From assembly GCA_945876385.1 (NCBI GenBank), contig CAMCNU010000001.1, forward strand, positions 62,001-126,000: a stretch of DNA of 64,000 nt, written 5' to 3'. Origin of the DNA: an uncultured Veillonellaceae bacterium (GTDB lineage: Bacteria > Bacillota > Negativicutes > Veillonellales > Negativicoccaceae). Position 1 is the first letter of the stretch. Each line of letters opens with the position of its first letter. The position numbers and the translations under genes were made by a program. Below are positions 52,929 through 62,647 of the stretch, piece by piece. The notes below the pieces were generated by a model. It was not told the origin of the DNA. It saw only the letters and a list, made by a program, of their open reading frames with translations, and did not search any database.

Positions 52929-54076
52929 AACAAATTGCGATTTTAGGTAGTACCGGTTCAATCGGACGACAGGCGTTGGAGGTTATTCGCAGTTATCCCG
53001 ATCGATTGCGTGCGACGGTGCTGACCGCTCATCGAAATATTGATTTACTGGAACAACAAATAGAGGAGTTTCAGCCGCTGTTGGCGGTCGTGACGGATAC
53101 GGCGGCAGCGGAACGCCTGCGTGCGCGCTATGCAGGGAAAACCCGTATCCGGAGCGGGCCGGATGCATTGGTAGAGGCGGGAACGGTTGCCGCTTGTGAC
53201 ACCGTGTTGACGGCCGTTTCCGGCGCAGTCGGGATTCAGCCGACGCTGGCGGCGATTGCGGCAGGGAAAGATATTGCGCTGGCGAACAAAGAAACGCTCG
53301 TGGCAGCGGGCGATTTGGTGATGGAAACGGTCGACAAACAAGGGGTTGCATTGCTTCCGGTAGACAGTGAGCACAGTGCCATCTTTCAGTGTTTGGATAC
53401 GCAGCGTCAGGCCGAAGTCGCCGGTCTGGTTTTGACGGCATCCGGCGGCCCGTTTCGCGGCAAAACGAAAGCTGATTTGGCGCATGTAACCCGGGCGGAT
53501 TGTTTACGGCATCCGACGTGGCGGATGGGACCGAAGATTACTGTTGACTCGGCAACGTTGTTCAATAAAGGACTGGAGGTCATCGAGGCACATCATTTAT
53601 TCGCGATGCCGTATGAGCGGATTCGTGTCGCAGTACATCCCCAGAGCATTGTGCACTCGATGGTAGAATATGTTGACGGTGCGGTGTTGGCGCAACTCGG
53701 CACGCCGGATATGAAGCTGCCGATTCAGTTGGCGTTTTCGTATCCGGAGCGGTGGCAGGTCGTACAGGAAACATTGTCCTGGGAAGAGCGGCACTGCTTG
53801 ACTTTTGAAGCGCCGGACACCGACACGTTCCCGGCGCTGACGCTTGCCTACCGCGTAGGACGCACGGGAAAAAGTTTGCCGCTGGTGATGAATGCGGCCA
53901 ATGAAGTCGCGGTCCATGCCTTTTTGGAAGAGAAAATCTCGTTTTTACAAATTTATGAAACGGTAGAGACGATAGTACAGCGACATCGCCCGCAAGCGTT
54001 ACGGGACATACACGATGTCGCTTGCATTGACAGGGAAATTCGCCGTGAAGCAAAGGCGCTACTGTCGATAGAATAA
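52925..54076 (+). CDS. dxr: 1-deoxy-D-xylulose 5-phosphate reductoisomerase
   Basis: Second step of the MEP isoprenoid pathway, NADPH-dependent. 383 aa with IAILGSTGSIGRQALEVIR, the ANKETLVAAG loop and the metal site VDSEHSAIFQCL. Starts in the cdsA stop (ATGA). ispG is two genes downstream, so the pathway genes are clustered. Confidence 0.97.
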   Translation: MKQIAILGSTGSIGRQALEVIRSYPDRLRATVLTAHRNIDLLEQQIEEFQPLLAVVTDTAAAERLRARYAGKTRIRSGPDALVEAGTVAACDTVLTAVSGAVGIQPTLAAIAAGKDIALANKETLVAAGDLVMETVDKQGVALLPVDSEHSAIFQCLDTQRQAEVAGLVLTASGGPFRGKTKADLAHVTRADCLRHPTWRMGPKITVDSATLFNKGLEVIEAHHLFAMPYERIRVAVHPQSIVHSMVEYVDGAVLAQLGTPDMKLPIQLAFSYPERWQVVQETLSWEERHCLTFEAPDTDTFPALTLAYRVGRTGKSLPLVMNAANEVAVHAFLEEKISFLQIYETVETIVQRHRPQALRDIHDVACIDREIRREAKALLSIE

Positions 54077-54091
54077 AGGAGGAACTACGGA

Positions 54092-55129
54092 GTGGTTACA
54101 CTGATAGCGACCGTATTTGTATTTGCCGTGATTGTGCTGATTCATGAATGGGGGCATTATATTACGGCAAAATGGACAGGGATGCGTGTCGATGAATTTG
54201 CCATCGGTTTCGGGCCGAAGGTGTGGAGCACGACGCGCGGAGAGACGGAATACTCCGTACGGGCAGTGCCTTTGGGAGGATTTACGGCGATTGCGGGGAT
54301 GACGCAGGAAGATGTAGAAACGAATCAAGTGCCTGCGTCACGTGCGTTTGTTTCCAAGTCGGCGCCTCGACGTTTTTTGGTGATTGTCGCCGGTGCCATG
54401 ATGAATTTTATTTTGGCGATTGTGCTGATGGCCGGTATTTTTGCGACGCAGGGAGTCACAAGTCTTTCCACGGAGCCGCGAGTCGGGGGCGTTGTTGCGC
54501 AATCGGCGGCCGCGCAAGCGGGAATTGTGGCAGGAGATAGGATTTTGGCGATTGACGGTACGCCGATATCTGTTTGGACGGATATTTCCCCGCAAGTGGA
54601 AAAAGCGGGCGGAAATGTCATTCATATCACTGTCGACCGAAACGGCAGTGTGCGGGAACTGGAAACGATTCCGCAGTCAAAAGACGGACGTGTGTTGCTG
54701 GGAATTACTCCTTCGACGATTGTACAAGAGGTTTCGCCGATCGACGCGATATTGCTCAGTGTCGAGCGGTGTTACCTGACAGTCGTGCAAATGTTGCAAG
54801 CGTTGGCCGGCATGGTAACCGGTGAAACATCCGGTGCGGACTTGGCAGGGCCGGTCGGTATTGCGCAGCTGGCAGGTAATGTCGCGCGCACCGGGTTCAG
54901 CAATTTGCTGATGTTTACCGCGGTGCTCAGCTTGAATTTGGGATTGATTAACTTACTGCCGATTCCGGTGTTGGACGGCGGGAGGTTGGTGCAGATTATT
55001 TGGGAAGCCATTCGCGGAAAACGATTGCCGGATGAAGCGTTGTATCGAATCCAAATGGTCGGACTGGTGTTTTTGGCCGGCGTCTTTATTCTGGCGACGG
55101 GAAATGATTTGTTACGATTTTTGAAATAA
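54092..55129 (+). CDS. rseP: Site-2 zinc metalloprotease (RseP/RasP-like)
   Basis: Intramembrane protease of 345 aa. HExxH (LIHEWGHYI) near residue 18, a PDZ domain (about 110-205) and the second metal site LNLGLINLLPIPVLDGGR. GTG start with AAAGGAGG. Placed between dxr and ispG as in many bacteria; its targets (anti-sigma factors, signal peptides) are not visible here. Confidence 0.95.
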   Translation: MVTLIATVFVFAVIVLIHEWGHYITAKWTGMRVDEFAIGFGPKVWSTTRGETEYSVRAVPLGGFTAIAGMTQEDVETNQVPASRAFVSKSAPRRFLVIVAGAMMNFILAIVLMAGIFATQGVTSLSTEPRVGGVVAQSAAAQAGIVAGDRILAIDGTPISVWTDISPQVEKAGGNVIHITVDRNGSVRELETIPQSKDGRVLLGITPSTIVQEVSPIDAILLSVERCYLTVVQMLQALAGMVTGETSGADLAGPVGIAQLAGNVARTGFSNLLMFTAVLSLNLGLINLLPIPVLDGGRLVQIIWEAIRGKRLPDEALYRIQMVGLVFLAGVFILATGNDLLRFLK

Positions 55130-55139
55130 GGGTGTGTAC

Positions 55140-56216
55140 ATGGAGCAAGGAAAGCGGAGAGTCACGCGGCAAATTCAGTTGGGAAGTGTCGCTATCGGCG
55201 GTGATGCGCCGGTATCGATTCAGTCGATGTCGACATTCAGTCCGACCGATGTTGCGCAGGCATCCGAGCAAATCAATCGGCTTGCTGCGGCCGGATGCGA
55301 TATTGTACGATTGGCCGTACCGAACCGTATGGCGGCGCTTGCCATTCGCGAGGTAAAGGCAAGAACTGCCATTCCGCTGGTGGCGGATATCCATTTTGAT
55401 TATCGTCTGGCGTTGGATGCCATCGAAAGCGGGATTGACGGATTGCGGATTAATCCGGGCAATATCGGCAGCAATGACAATGTGATGGCGGTCATTGAAA
55501 AAGCCAAACCGAAGCGGATACCGATACGGATCGGCATTAATGCCGGCTCCTTGCCGGAGCATATTTTAGCGCAGTACGGCGGTCACCCTACCGCAGAAGG
55601 AATGGTGGCCGGCGCATTGGAACATATCCGTATTTTAGAGGCAAACGATTATCGCGAGTTGAAAGTATCGCTGAAATCGACCGATGTGCCGATGATGGTG
55701 CGGGCGTATCGCGTATTGGCGGAAAAAGTGGACTACCCCTTGCATTTAGGTGTAACGGAGGCGGGAACGGTGCAACGGGGCAGCATCAAATCGGCGATGG
55801 GAATCGGTGCGCTGCTGTTGGACGGTATCGGCGATACGATTCGCGTATCGTTGACAGCAGATCCGTTGGAAGAAGTCTCCGTTGCCAAAATGATTTTAGA
55901 TGCGGCCGGATTGATGTCATACGGTGCCGTGATGATTTCGTGTCCGACTTGCGGTCGTTGCCAAGTGAATCTTATCTCGCTGGCCGAGCAAGTGGAACGC
56001 CGTTTGGAAGGAATCAAAACGCCGCTGCGTGTAGCCGTGATGGGTTGTGTCGTAAACGGTCCCGGTGAAGCGCGGGAGGCGGATTTCGGGGTGGCCGGCG
56101 GCAAGGGGCGCGGCGTGATTTTCCGAAAAGGAAAAGTCTTGCGTACCGTCCCGGAGGCGGATCTGGTGGATGAATTGATGAAAGAGATTGAACAGTATTT
56201 GGAACAGGAGCGATAA
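55140..56216 (+). CDS. ispG: 4-hydroxy-3-methylbut-2-en-1-yl diphosphate synthase
   Basis: Reduces MEcPP to HMBPP with a [4Fe-4S] cluster. 358 aa; cluster ligands in SCPTCGRC and the MGCVVNGPGEA motif. TIM-barrel residues VADIHFDYRLAL and GLRINPGNIG. ATG at 55140 after AAGGGTG; GTG at 55134 is the alternative. Completes the MEP pair with dxr. Confidence 0.97.
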   Translation: MEQGKRRVTRQIQLGSVAIGGDAPVSIQSMSTFSPTDVAQASEQINRLAAAGCDIVRLAVPNRMAALAIREVKARTAIPLVADIHFDYRLALDAIESGIDGLRINPGNIGSNDNVMAVIEKAKPKRIPIRIGINAGSLPEHILAQYGGHPTAEGMVAGALEHIRILEANDYRELKVSLKSTDVPMMVRAYRVLAEKVDYPLHLGVTEAGTVQRGSIKSAMGIGALLLDGIGDTIRVSLTADPLEEVSVAKMILDAAGLMSYGAVMISCPTCGRCQVNLISLAEQVERRLEGIKTPLRVAVMGCVVNGPGEAREADFGVAGGKGRGVIFRKGKVLRTVPEADLVDELMKEIEQYLEQER

Positions 56217-56217
56217 C

Positions 56218-57936
56218 ATGTTAGCCTCTCAATTGTACAGCCCGACCTTGCGGGAGATGCCGGCCGACGCCGAGATGATGAGCCATAAGCTGATGTTGCG
56301 GGCAGGGATGATTCGCAAAGTCGGCAACGGATTGTATACGTACTTGCCGCTGGCACGGCGAGTCATCAGAAAAATCGAAGCGATTATTCATGAAGAAATG
56401 GTTGCCATCGGCGCCCAAGAGGTCATGATGCCGATCGTACAGCCGGCGGAAATCTGGCAGGCCAGCGGTCGCTGGGACGTTTACGGCAAGGAAATGTTTC
56501 GCTTGCAAGATCGTCATCAGCGCGAATATTGCTTGGGCCCGACACATGAAGAGTTGGTGACGACCCTGGTGCACATGGATGTCAGCTCATATAAACAAAT
56601 GCCGTTGACCTTGTACCAAATTCAAAATAAGTACCGCGATGAAGTGCGTCCCCGTTTCGGGTTGATGCGAAGCCGCGAATTTATTATGAAAGATGCCTAT
56701 TCGTTTGATGTTTCGCAAGAGGGGCTGGATGTGCAATATCAGGCGATGTATGATGCGTATTCGAGGATTTTTAGCCGTTGCGGGTTGTCTTTCCGACCGG
56801 TAGAGGCGGATTCGGGGGCCATCGGCGGGAGCGGATCGCATGAATTCATGGCATTTGCTGAGGCAGGAGAGGCAGCGGTTGTGCGCTGCCATACATGCAC
56901 CTATGCCGCCAACTTGGAGGCGGCGGTACCGCAGACGCAACAAGTCCCGAATGCTGATGACGGAGAAGTCGGGCCTGCAGAAAAAGTCGCGACGCCGAAT
57001 GCGAAAACCATTGAGGCAGTCGCCTCCTTCTTACAATTGCCGGTTGAACAGACAATCAAGGCAGTTGTATTTGCGGCGGGTGAGACGGTCATTGTAGCGA
57101 TGGTGCGCGGCGATGCGGATGTGAATGATGTCCAAGTCGGCAAGCAGTACGGATTGGTAGATTTGGAGATGGCCGACCAAGCGGCACTGGAGCGTGTCGG
57201 GCTGGTGGCCGGGTATATCAGTCCGCTGGGGCTGGCGCAATCCGACAACTTGAAGTTCGTCGTTGATGAATCCGTCATGCAAATGCGGGATGCGGTGTGC
57301 GGTGCGAACGAAGAAGGGATGCATTATCGACATGTTGTGCCGCAGCGGGATTTCCAAAACGTGGATGTGGCAGTCATTCGGTTGATTACCGAACAGGATG
57401 CTTGTCCGCATTGCGGCGGGACACTTGATTTTGTTCGCGGGATTGAGGTCGGACAGGTGTTTAAGCTGGGAACCAAGTACAGTGAAGCCTTGGGAGCGAC
57501 GTATCTCAACGAAAACGGTAAATCCGCACCGATGGTCATGGGGTGCTACGGAATCGGTGTTTCACGGACAATGGCGGCGGCCATTGAGCAGAATTTTGAT
57601 GAAAACGGTATCGTTTGGCCGTGTGCGCTGGCGCCGTATCAAGCGGTCATTGTACCGGTCAATGTAAAAGATGACGAATTGATGCGGGCGGCGCAATCGT
57701 TGTACGATCAATTCACCGCATGCGGGGTAGAAACCGTGCTGGATGATCGCAATGAGCGTGCGGGCATCAAATTTAAGGATGCGGATTTGATTGGCTATCC
57801 GTTGCGTATTACAGTAGGCAAGACGTTTGTCAATGGCGGTACAGTGGAAATCAAGGTGCGACGCGACGGGACGGTTTCCGAAATGCCGATTGCCGATGTG
57901 CCGGCGTTTGTGATGCAGTGGATACGCGAGAATTGA
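56218..57936 (+). CDS. proS: Prolyl-tRNA synthetase with editing domain
   Basis: Class II synthetase of 572 aa. Motif 1 region (RKVGNGLYTYLPLARRVI), motif 2 (FGLMRSREFIMKDAYSF), motif 3 (VMGCYGIGVSRTMA), and between 225 and 400 a YbaK-like insertion that removes mischarged Ala. ATG at 56218 follows AGGAG by 7 nt. Ends the rpsB-linked cluster; terminator follows. Confidence 0.97.
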   Translation: MLASQLYSPTLREMPADAEMMSHKLMLRAGMIRKVGNGLYTYLPLARRVIRKIEAIIHEEMVAIGAQEVMMPIVQPAEIWQASGRWDVYGKEMFRLQDRHQREYCLGPTHEELVTTLVHMDVSSYKQMPLTLYQIQNKYRDEVRPRFGLMRSREFIMKDAYSFDVSQEGLDVQYQAMYDAYSRIFSRCGLSFRPVEADSGAIGGSGSHEFMAFAEAGEAAVVRCHTCTYAANLEAAVPQTQQVPNADDGEVGPAEKVATPNAKTIEAVASFLQLPVEQTIKAVVFAAGETVIVAMVRGDADVNDVQVGKQYGLVDLEMADQAALERVGLVAGYISPLGLAQSDNLKFVVDESVMQMRDAVCGANEEGMHYRHVVPQRDFQNVDVAVIRLITEQDACPHCGGTLDFVRGIEVGQVFKLGTKYSEALGATYLNENGKSAPMVMGCYGIGVSRTMAAAIEQNFDENGIVWPCALAPYQAVIVPVNVKDDELMRAAQSLYDQFTACGVETVLDDRNERAGIKFKDADLIGYPLRITVGKTFVNGGTVEIKVRRDGTVSEMPIADVPAFVMQWIREN

Positions 57937-57958
57937 CCGCCGACGGCGGTTTTTTCTT
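57936..57958 (+). terminator. Terminator after proS
   Basis: ACCGCC-GAC-GGCGGT followed by TTTTTCTT. Confidence 0.9.
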
Positions 57959-57981
57959 GCATTATCGAGGAATCGTGGCGA

Positions 57982-60366
57982 GTGAGTAAGAGTACGGACG
58001 GAGCGGTTGAACAGATGGAAGAACGGACGCTGGAATTACTTGAGTTTCATCGGATTTTAGACATGGCGGCCGATGAATGTATATCCGGAGAGGCGCGACG
58101 CTATGCGGCTAACTGGAGACCGACGGCGGACGCGGCACAAATCGACAGATGGTTGCGCGAGACAGAAGAAGCGGTGCAGTGCTTGGCAGAAGAAACTAAT
58201 CCCCCCTTTGCGGGATTACGTGATGTCGACGCGCTGCTTACGCGCGCCCAAAAAGAGTCGGTATTGACTTCCGAAGACTGCTTGCAATTGGGTTCATCCT
58301 TGGACGCGTATCGGGGGATCGCAGCGTGTTTGGCGGATATGCAGGAAAATAGCGGCGAGTTGTTCGCCTTGGCATCGCAATTGGTGCTGTTCCCGCAGTT
58401 GCAACAACGCTTGCGGGAAACCTTTGACGAGCACGGACAAATTCGCGATTCGGCTACACCGAGACTGTCCCGTTTACGTAGAGAAATCAGTCGTTTGCAA
58501 GAGAAAATCAAATCTTCGCTCGATGCGTTGGCACATCGCAAAGACACGGAAAAGTATTTACAAGAATCATTGGTGACAATACGCAACGATCGCTATGTCA
58601 TACCGGTAAAGGCGGAGTATCGGCATTCCATACCGGGGATTGTGCATGACCGCTCCGCGACAGGACAGACGCTGTATATCGAACCGATGGTATCGGTCGA
58701 GCTGAATAATGACTTGCAGGAAGCGGTGATGGCCGAGCATGAGGAAGTGCTCCGCTTGCTACGGGAGATTACGCGATTGGTCGCAGAGGTCGGAGATGAG
58801 TTGCGTCACAATGCTCGTGTCGCCTCGTATTTGGATTTTGTTTTTGCGAGGGCCCGCCTGGCAGCTCACATGGATGCCGTGCAGGCAGGACGCTCTGCAG
58901 GCCAATCTGTCAATATGCGGTCGATGCGGCATCCGCTATTGCCGTCGGATCAGGTCGTACCGATTTCTTTGCATGTCGGGGAGACATTTCGGATATTGGT
59001 CATTACCGGCTCCAATATGGGCGGTAAGACGGTTGCCATCAAAACGCTCGGTTTGCTGGCTGCGATGAATCAGGCGGGCTTTTTTGTGCCGGCGCAAGCA
59101 GGATCGACGCTGCCGCTGTTTCAACATATTTGGGCCGCGATCGGCGACGATCAAAGCTTGGCGGAAAATTTGTCGACCTTTTCCGGACACATGAAGCGTG
59201 TGATTCAGATTGTCGAGCAAGCATCCGCGCAAGATTTGGTGCTGCTGGATGAGTTGGAAACGGGGACGGATCCTTTTGAAGGAGCGGCGCTTGCGATTGC
59301 CGTTTTGGATGATTTTGTCGGTAAAGGCGTATTGGCATTGGTGACTACGCATTATAGCGAGGTCAAGCAATATGTGCAACTGCATGCAGTGATGGAAAAT
59401 GCCCACGTCGAGTTCGACACGGTGTCGCTACGGCCGACATATCGCTTGCATATCGGTGTGGCGGGCAACAGCCAGGCACTCAACATTACGCGTCGGCTCG
59501 GAATGCCGGAACCGATTTTGCGTCGTGCGGAAGAATTGCGAAAAGCGTCCGCTTACTATGATATGGAACGATTGGTCGAGCAGTTGAATGCGCAACAAAA
59601 AGAGTTGGCAGGCTTGCAAGAGGCGGCGGCAGAGGAGTTGGCAAAAGCACGGTTGTCGCATCGCGAGTGGGACAAGCGTAATGAGGAAATCAAGGAATGC
59701 CGTCGGGATATTTTGACCAAAGCGCGGGATGACGCACACCGCATGAAACGAGAATTGCGCGTAGAAACAGAACGAATCATCAAGCAGCTTAAACAAGCGG
59801 CCAAAGCCGGCGAAAATGCCCAAGAGACATTTACCCGAACGCGGCGTGCGGTGGAAAACATTTCCGTTCCGCAAAGTCAGGAGCGCGAGAAGATTCCGAC
59901 GCGCAAGCTGACTGTCGGCAGTACCGTGTACTTGGACGCATTGGGCAAGCTGGGGACAATCGAAGAGGTGCAGGGGCGCCGCTGCCAAGTTCGTGTCGAC
60001 GGGATGGTGGTGACAGTCCCCGCGGCGCGCTGCTTTTACCCCTTGGCAGACGAACGAATTGCCCCCGGCGGGCCGAAGCAGCCGATCGGGAAGCGGCATG
60101 TACAGCCGCAAGTGCATGCGGTGTCCAATGAGTTGAATATTATCGGTGAGACGGTAGCGGATGCGGAAATACAAATCGAGCGTTTTCTGGATACCGCGCT
60201 TGTCTCCGGATTGCGGGAAGTGGATATTATTCACGGTAAAGGTACGGGGGCATTGCGCAAGGGCGTACATGCATTGTTGCGCCGCCATCGGGCGGTGGAG
60301 ACGTTTCGGTTGGCAGATTCTGTACAAGGAGGCAGCGGCGTGACCGTCGTCACGTTGCGACAGTAA
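57982..60366 (+). CDS. mutS2: MutS2 family protein
   Basis: ATPase with a MutS core and a C-terminal Smr nuclease domain; Bacillus MutS2 rescues collided ribosomes. 794 aa from GTG at 57982. Walker A ITGSNMGGKTVAIK near 343, Walker B and LLDELETGTDP, a long coiled coil (about 520-625), the KOW-like part, and Smr IIHGKGTGALRKGV at about 748-762. ATG at 58015 is an alternative start. Recombination suppression is another reported role. Confidence 0.95.
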   Translation: MSKSTDGAVEQMEERTLELLEFHRILDMAADECISGEARRYAANWRPTADAAQIDRWLRETEEAVQCLAEETNPPFAGLRDVDALLTRAQKESVLTSEDCLQLGSSLDAYRGIAACLADMQENSGELFALASQLVLFPQLQQRLRETFDEHGQIRDSATPRLSRLRREISRLQEKIKSSLDALAHRKDTEKYLQESLVTIRNDRYVIPVKAEYRHSIPGIVHDRSATGQTLYIEPMVSVELNNDLQEAVMAEHEEVLRLLREITRLVAEVGDELRHNARVASYLDFVFARARLAAHMDAVQAGRSAGQSVNMRSMRHPLLPSDQVVPISLHVGETFRILVITGSNMGGKTVAIKTLGLLAAMNQAGFFVPAQAGSTLPLFQHIWAAIGDDQSLAENLSTFSGHMKRVIQIVEQASAQDLVLLDELETGTDPFEGAALAIAVLDDFVGKGVLALVTTHYSEVKQYVQLHAVMENAHVEFDTVSLRPTYRLHIGVAGNSQALNITRRLGMPEPILRRAEELRKASAYYDMERLVEQLNAQQKELAGLQEAAAEELAKARLSHREWDKRNEEIKECRRDILTKARDDAHRMKRELRVETERIIKQLKQAAKAGENAQETFTRTRRAVENISVPQSQEREKIPTRKLTVGSTVYLDALGKLGTIEEVQGRRCQVRVDGMVVTVPAARCFYPLADERIAPGGPKQPIGKRHVQPQVHAVSNELNIIGETVADAEIQIERFLDTALVSGLREVDIIHGKGTGALRKGVHALLRRHRAVETFRLADSVQGGSGVTVVTLRQ

Positions 60367-60371
60367 GCGGC

Positions 60372-61328
60372 ATGGAGAGTGCAGCAAGTAAAGCGGTGCG
60401 TTGGTTGCTCCGGTTAAGCGGTGTCAAGGCGCTGACGGAGTGGACTGACGGGGATATTTTGAGCTGGATTATCGAAAAAGATTTGATTTGGGATGCGGAG
60501 ATACCTGCCCGCATGCAGGAGCGGTATCAAGTGGCGGAATGTCGTCGTGCGGATGAACATTATTTCCGTTTTTTTGCAGATGCGGGGAAGACAAATCGGG
60601 ACTATATTTTTTATGTTCACGGCGGCGGATTTATTATCGAGATGTATTTTCTGTATTGGTTATTTGTAGAGCGATTGCTCGAGGCGACTCGTGCAGAAGT
60701 CATGGTGCCGATTTATCCGCTTTATCCGCAGGCGGATTTTGACGGCGCATATCGACATGTCCGCGCTTGCTATTACAAGTGGCGGGAACTGCTGGCACCC
60801 AATGCGAGAATTCATTTGGTGTCGGATTCGTCCGGTTGCGCACTGGCCTTGCGTTTGGCTCAGGAGCTCGCCGGCTGCGGTCAGTCGCCGATGCATTGCG
60901 TGTTGATTTCTCCTTGGGTGGATATGAATGTACGGGAAAACATACGGGCTCCCTATGCGGAAAAAGATCCGTTCGTATCGCCGCAAGCATTGCGCAGCTG
61001 CGCATTGAATGTCGTTCCCGCCGATGAACTGGGGGCACCGCAGTATAGTCCGTTGTTCGGCGAGTTGCGCGGAATACGAGGGCTGACCGTGTTTGCCGGG
61101 ACGGCGGATACACTCTATCCGGATGCACTGGCGTTACGGCGGCAGGCAGAAAAGCAGCATGTCGAAATGTATTATTATGAGCATCAAAACATGTTTCATA
61201 TTTATCCGCATTTTCCGGCAGTACCGGAAGGAATGGCGGCATTTGAGGCGTTAATCGCCCTGTTGATGCCGGAGCGTGTGCAGCATAATGTATGGCAACA
61301 AGGCAAGACGGTTATTTGCGGTAAATAA
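60372..61328 (+). CDS. Alpha/beta hydrolase (HSL-like esterase)
   Basis: 318 aa. The oxyanion motif HGGGF at about 81-85 and nucleophile serine in VSDSSGCALAL fit a hormone-sensitive-lipase-type esterase; Asp in AGTADTLYP and His in HIYPHFP complete the triad. The nucleophile elbow differs slightly from the usual GDSAG. Substrate unknown. 5 nt after mutS2, so probably in the same unit. Confidence 0.85.
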   Translation: MESAASKAVRWLLRLSGVKALTEWTDGDILSWIIEKDLIWDAEIPARMQERYQVAECRRADEHYFRFFADAGKTNRDYIFYVHGGGFIIEMYFLYWLFVERLLEATRAEVMVPIYPLYPQADFDGAYRHVRACYYKWRELLAPNARIHLVSDSSGCALALRLAQELAGCGQSPMHCVLISPWVDMNVRENIRAPYAEKDPFVSPQALRSCALNVVPADELGAPQYSPLFGELRGIRGLTVFAGTADTLYPDALALRRQAEKQHVEMYYYEHQNMFHIYPHFPAVPEGMAAFEALIALLMPERVQHNVWQQGKTVICGK

Positions 61329-61341
61329 AGGAGGAGTAGTC

Positions 61342-61698
61342 ATGTTTTCCAGCACGGAAAAAATGGTGGATGTCGGAGGGTTTCCGATACCGGTCGACCA
61401 GGCCGATACTTTTCGCACGATGCGTGAAGAAATGGCGACAGCCGCGGCGGAGGTATTGCAGACGTTTTGTGTCAAGGTGGAACGAAAAGTAGTCGATGAC
61501 ATTTTAGGCGAAGGTGTTGTCGGATATGCGTCCGACGGAGAAGAAGAAGCACGCGTGTCATTGGATCCGTTTGAAGTGAGCGCCATGCATGTGGCGCAAG
61601 AACGGGGAAAGCTATTGGAGTATATATTGGCTGCAAACGGATTACCGTATGCGTACTATGAACAGCAGAAACAGGCGGTGCAGACGAATAAAGGTTGA
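61342..61698 (+). CDS. Hypothetical protein, 118 aa
   Basis: Not recognised. MFSSTEKMVDVGGFPIPVDQ at the start, then acidic and helical, ending with YAYYEQQKQ. AAAGGAGGAG 5-8 nt before the ATG gives strong translation. It lies 13 nt after the hydrolase and before the fakB promoter. Confidence 0.7.
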   Translation: MFSSTEKMVDVGGFPIPVDQADTFRTMREEMATAAAEVLQTFCVKVERKVVDDILGEGVVGYASDGEEEARVSLDPFEVSAMHVAQERGKLLEYILAANGLPYAYYEQQKQAVQTNKG

Positions 61699-61702
61699 TT
61701 CA

Positions 61703-61732
61703 TTGACGGCAGATGCGTTACAATAATATAGT
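61703..61732 (+). promoter_or_regulatory. Probable promoter of fakB-fakA
   Basis: TTGACG (61703-61708), 18 nt spacer, TATAGT (61727-61732). An alternative pair is TTGATT (61695-61700) and TACAAT (61719-61724), also 18 nt apart. Confidence 0.5.
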
Positions 61733-61789
61733 ATGTAATGTTAATATACAGGTAAAATGTTGTCATTGATGATGGGGATAGGAGAATGT

Positions 61790-62647
61790 ATGATTCACGT
61801 TATTTGCGATACGACGGCCTCCTTGCCGGAAAGTTATTGTAAGCAATATCCCAATTTGCATTTGGTTTCGTTGGCAGTCGCATTGGGCGGCGAGTATATC
61901 CCGGAAGGCGGATTGTCCGCGGAAGATGTGGTTCAATTTGTGGAACGTACCGGTGAGCAGCCGCTAACCAGTCAACCTTCAATTGGTGAAGTGCAGGAAG
62001 TGGTTTCTCAAATTCCCGAAACAGACGGGATTATTATGATTGGTGTGACCGGAGGTGTGAGCGGTACGATTCGGACGATGCAGGCGGTTGCCGCACAGTC
62101 GGGGCGTAAGCAGATTGTTGCGTTGGATTCGCATACGACGGCGGTCGGGATGCGATTTTTGATTGACGATGCCTTGCAGATGATTGCCGACGGCGTAGAT
62201 TTTGACAGCATCGTCCGCGCATTGGAACGCTCGATTCGCAATATACGCACCATGTTTGTGCCGAGCACATTACGCTATTTGGAGCGCGGCGGGCGCATCG
62301 GGAAAGCGGCTATGTTGCTGGGAGCGTTGTTGAAGATTAATCCGATCATTTACGTTAATGACGAGAATCAAGTCGATGTGCTTGATAAGATTCGAACAAC
62401 GAAAAAAGCATATGCCAGAATGATGTCGGAAGCATTGTCCCGACCGGTACGAAAGTTGGCAGTGGTGCATTTGATGGGGCTGAAAAAGGCGGAAGAAATT
62501 TCGGCCGAGTTGCAACAACAAGTTGACGTCCCGCTTTATCCGGTGACAACCGGCAGTGCGTCTTTGACCTGCCATTTGGGTCCCGACTTAATAGCGATTA
62601 TGGTGGAATGGGAACCGAAGGAGGACGAAGATGTACAGTCAAATTGA
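61790..62647 (+). CDS. fakB: DegV/FakB fatty-acid-binding protein
   Basis: Binds fatty acids for phosphorylation by FakA. 285 aa with VICDTTASLPESY, TSQPSIGEV (the lipid-phosphate-binding Ser/Thr), and RYLERGGRIGKAAMLLGALL near 160-180. ATG at 61790 follows AGGAG by 5 nt. Overlaps fakA by 17 nt, which supports the pairing. Confidence 0.92.
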   Translation: MIHVICDTTASLPESYCKQYPNLHLVSLAVALGGEYIPEGGLSAEDVVQFVERTGEQPLTSQPSIGEVQEVVSQIPETDGIIMIGVTGGVSGTIRTMQAVAAQSGRKQIVALDSHTTAVGMRFLIDDALQMIADGVDFDSIVRALERSIRNIRTMFVPSTLRYLERGGRIGKAAMLLGALLKINPIIYVNDENQVDVLDKIRTTKKAYARMMSEALSRPVRKLAVVHLMGLKKAEEISAELQQQVDVPLYPVTTGSASLTCHLGPDLIAIMVEWEPKEDEDVQSN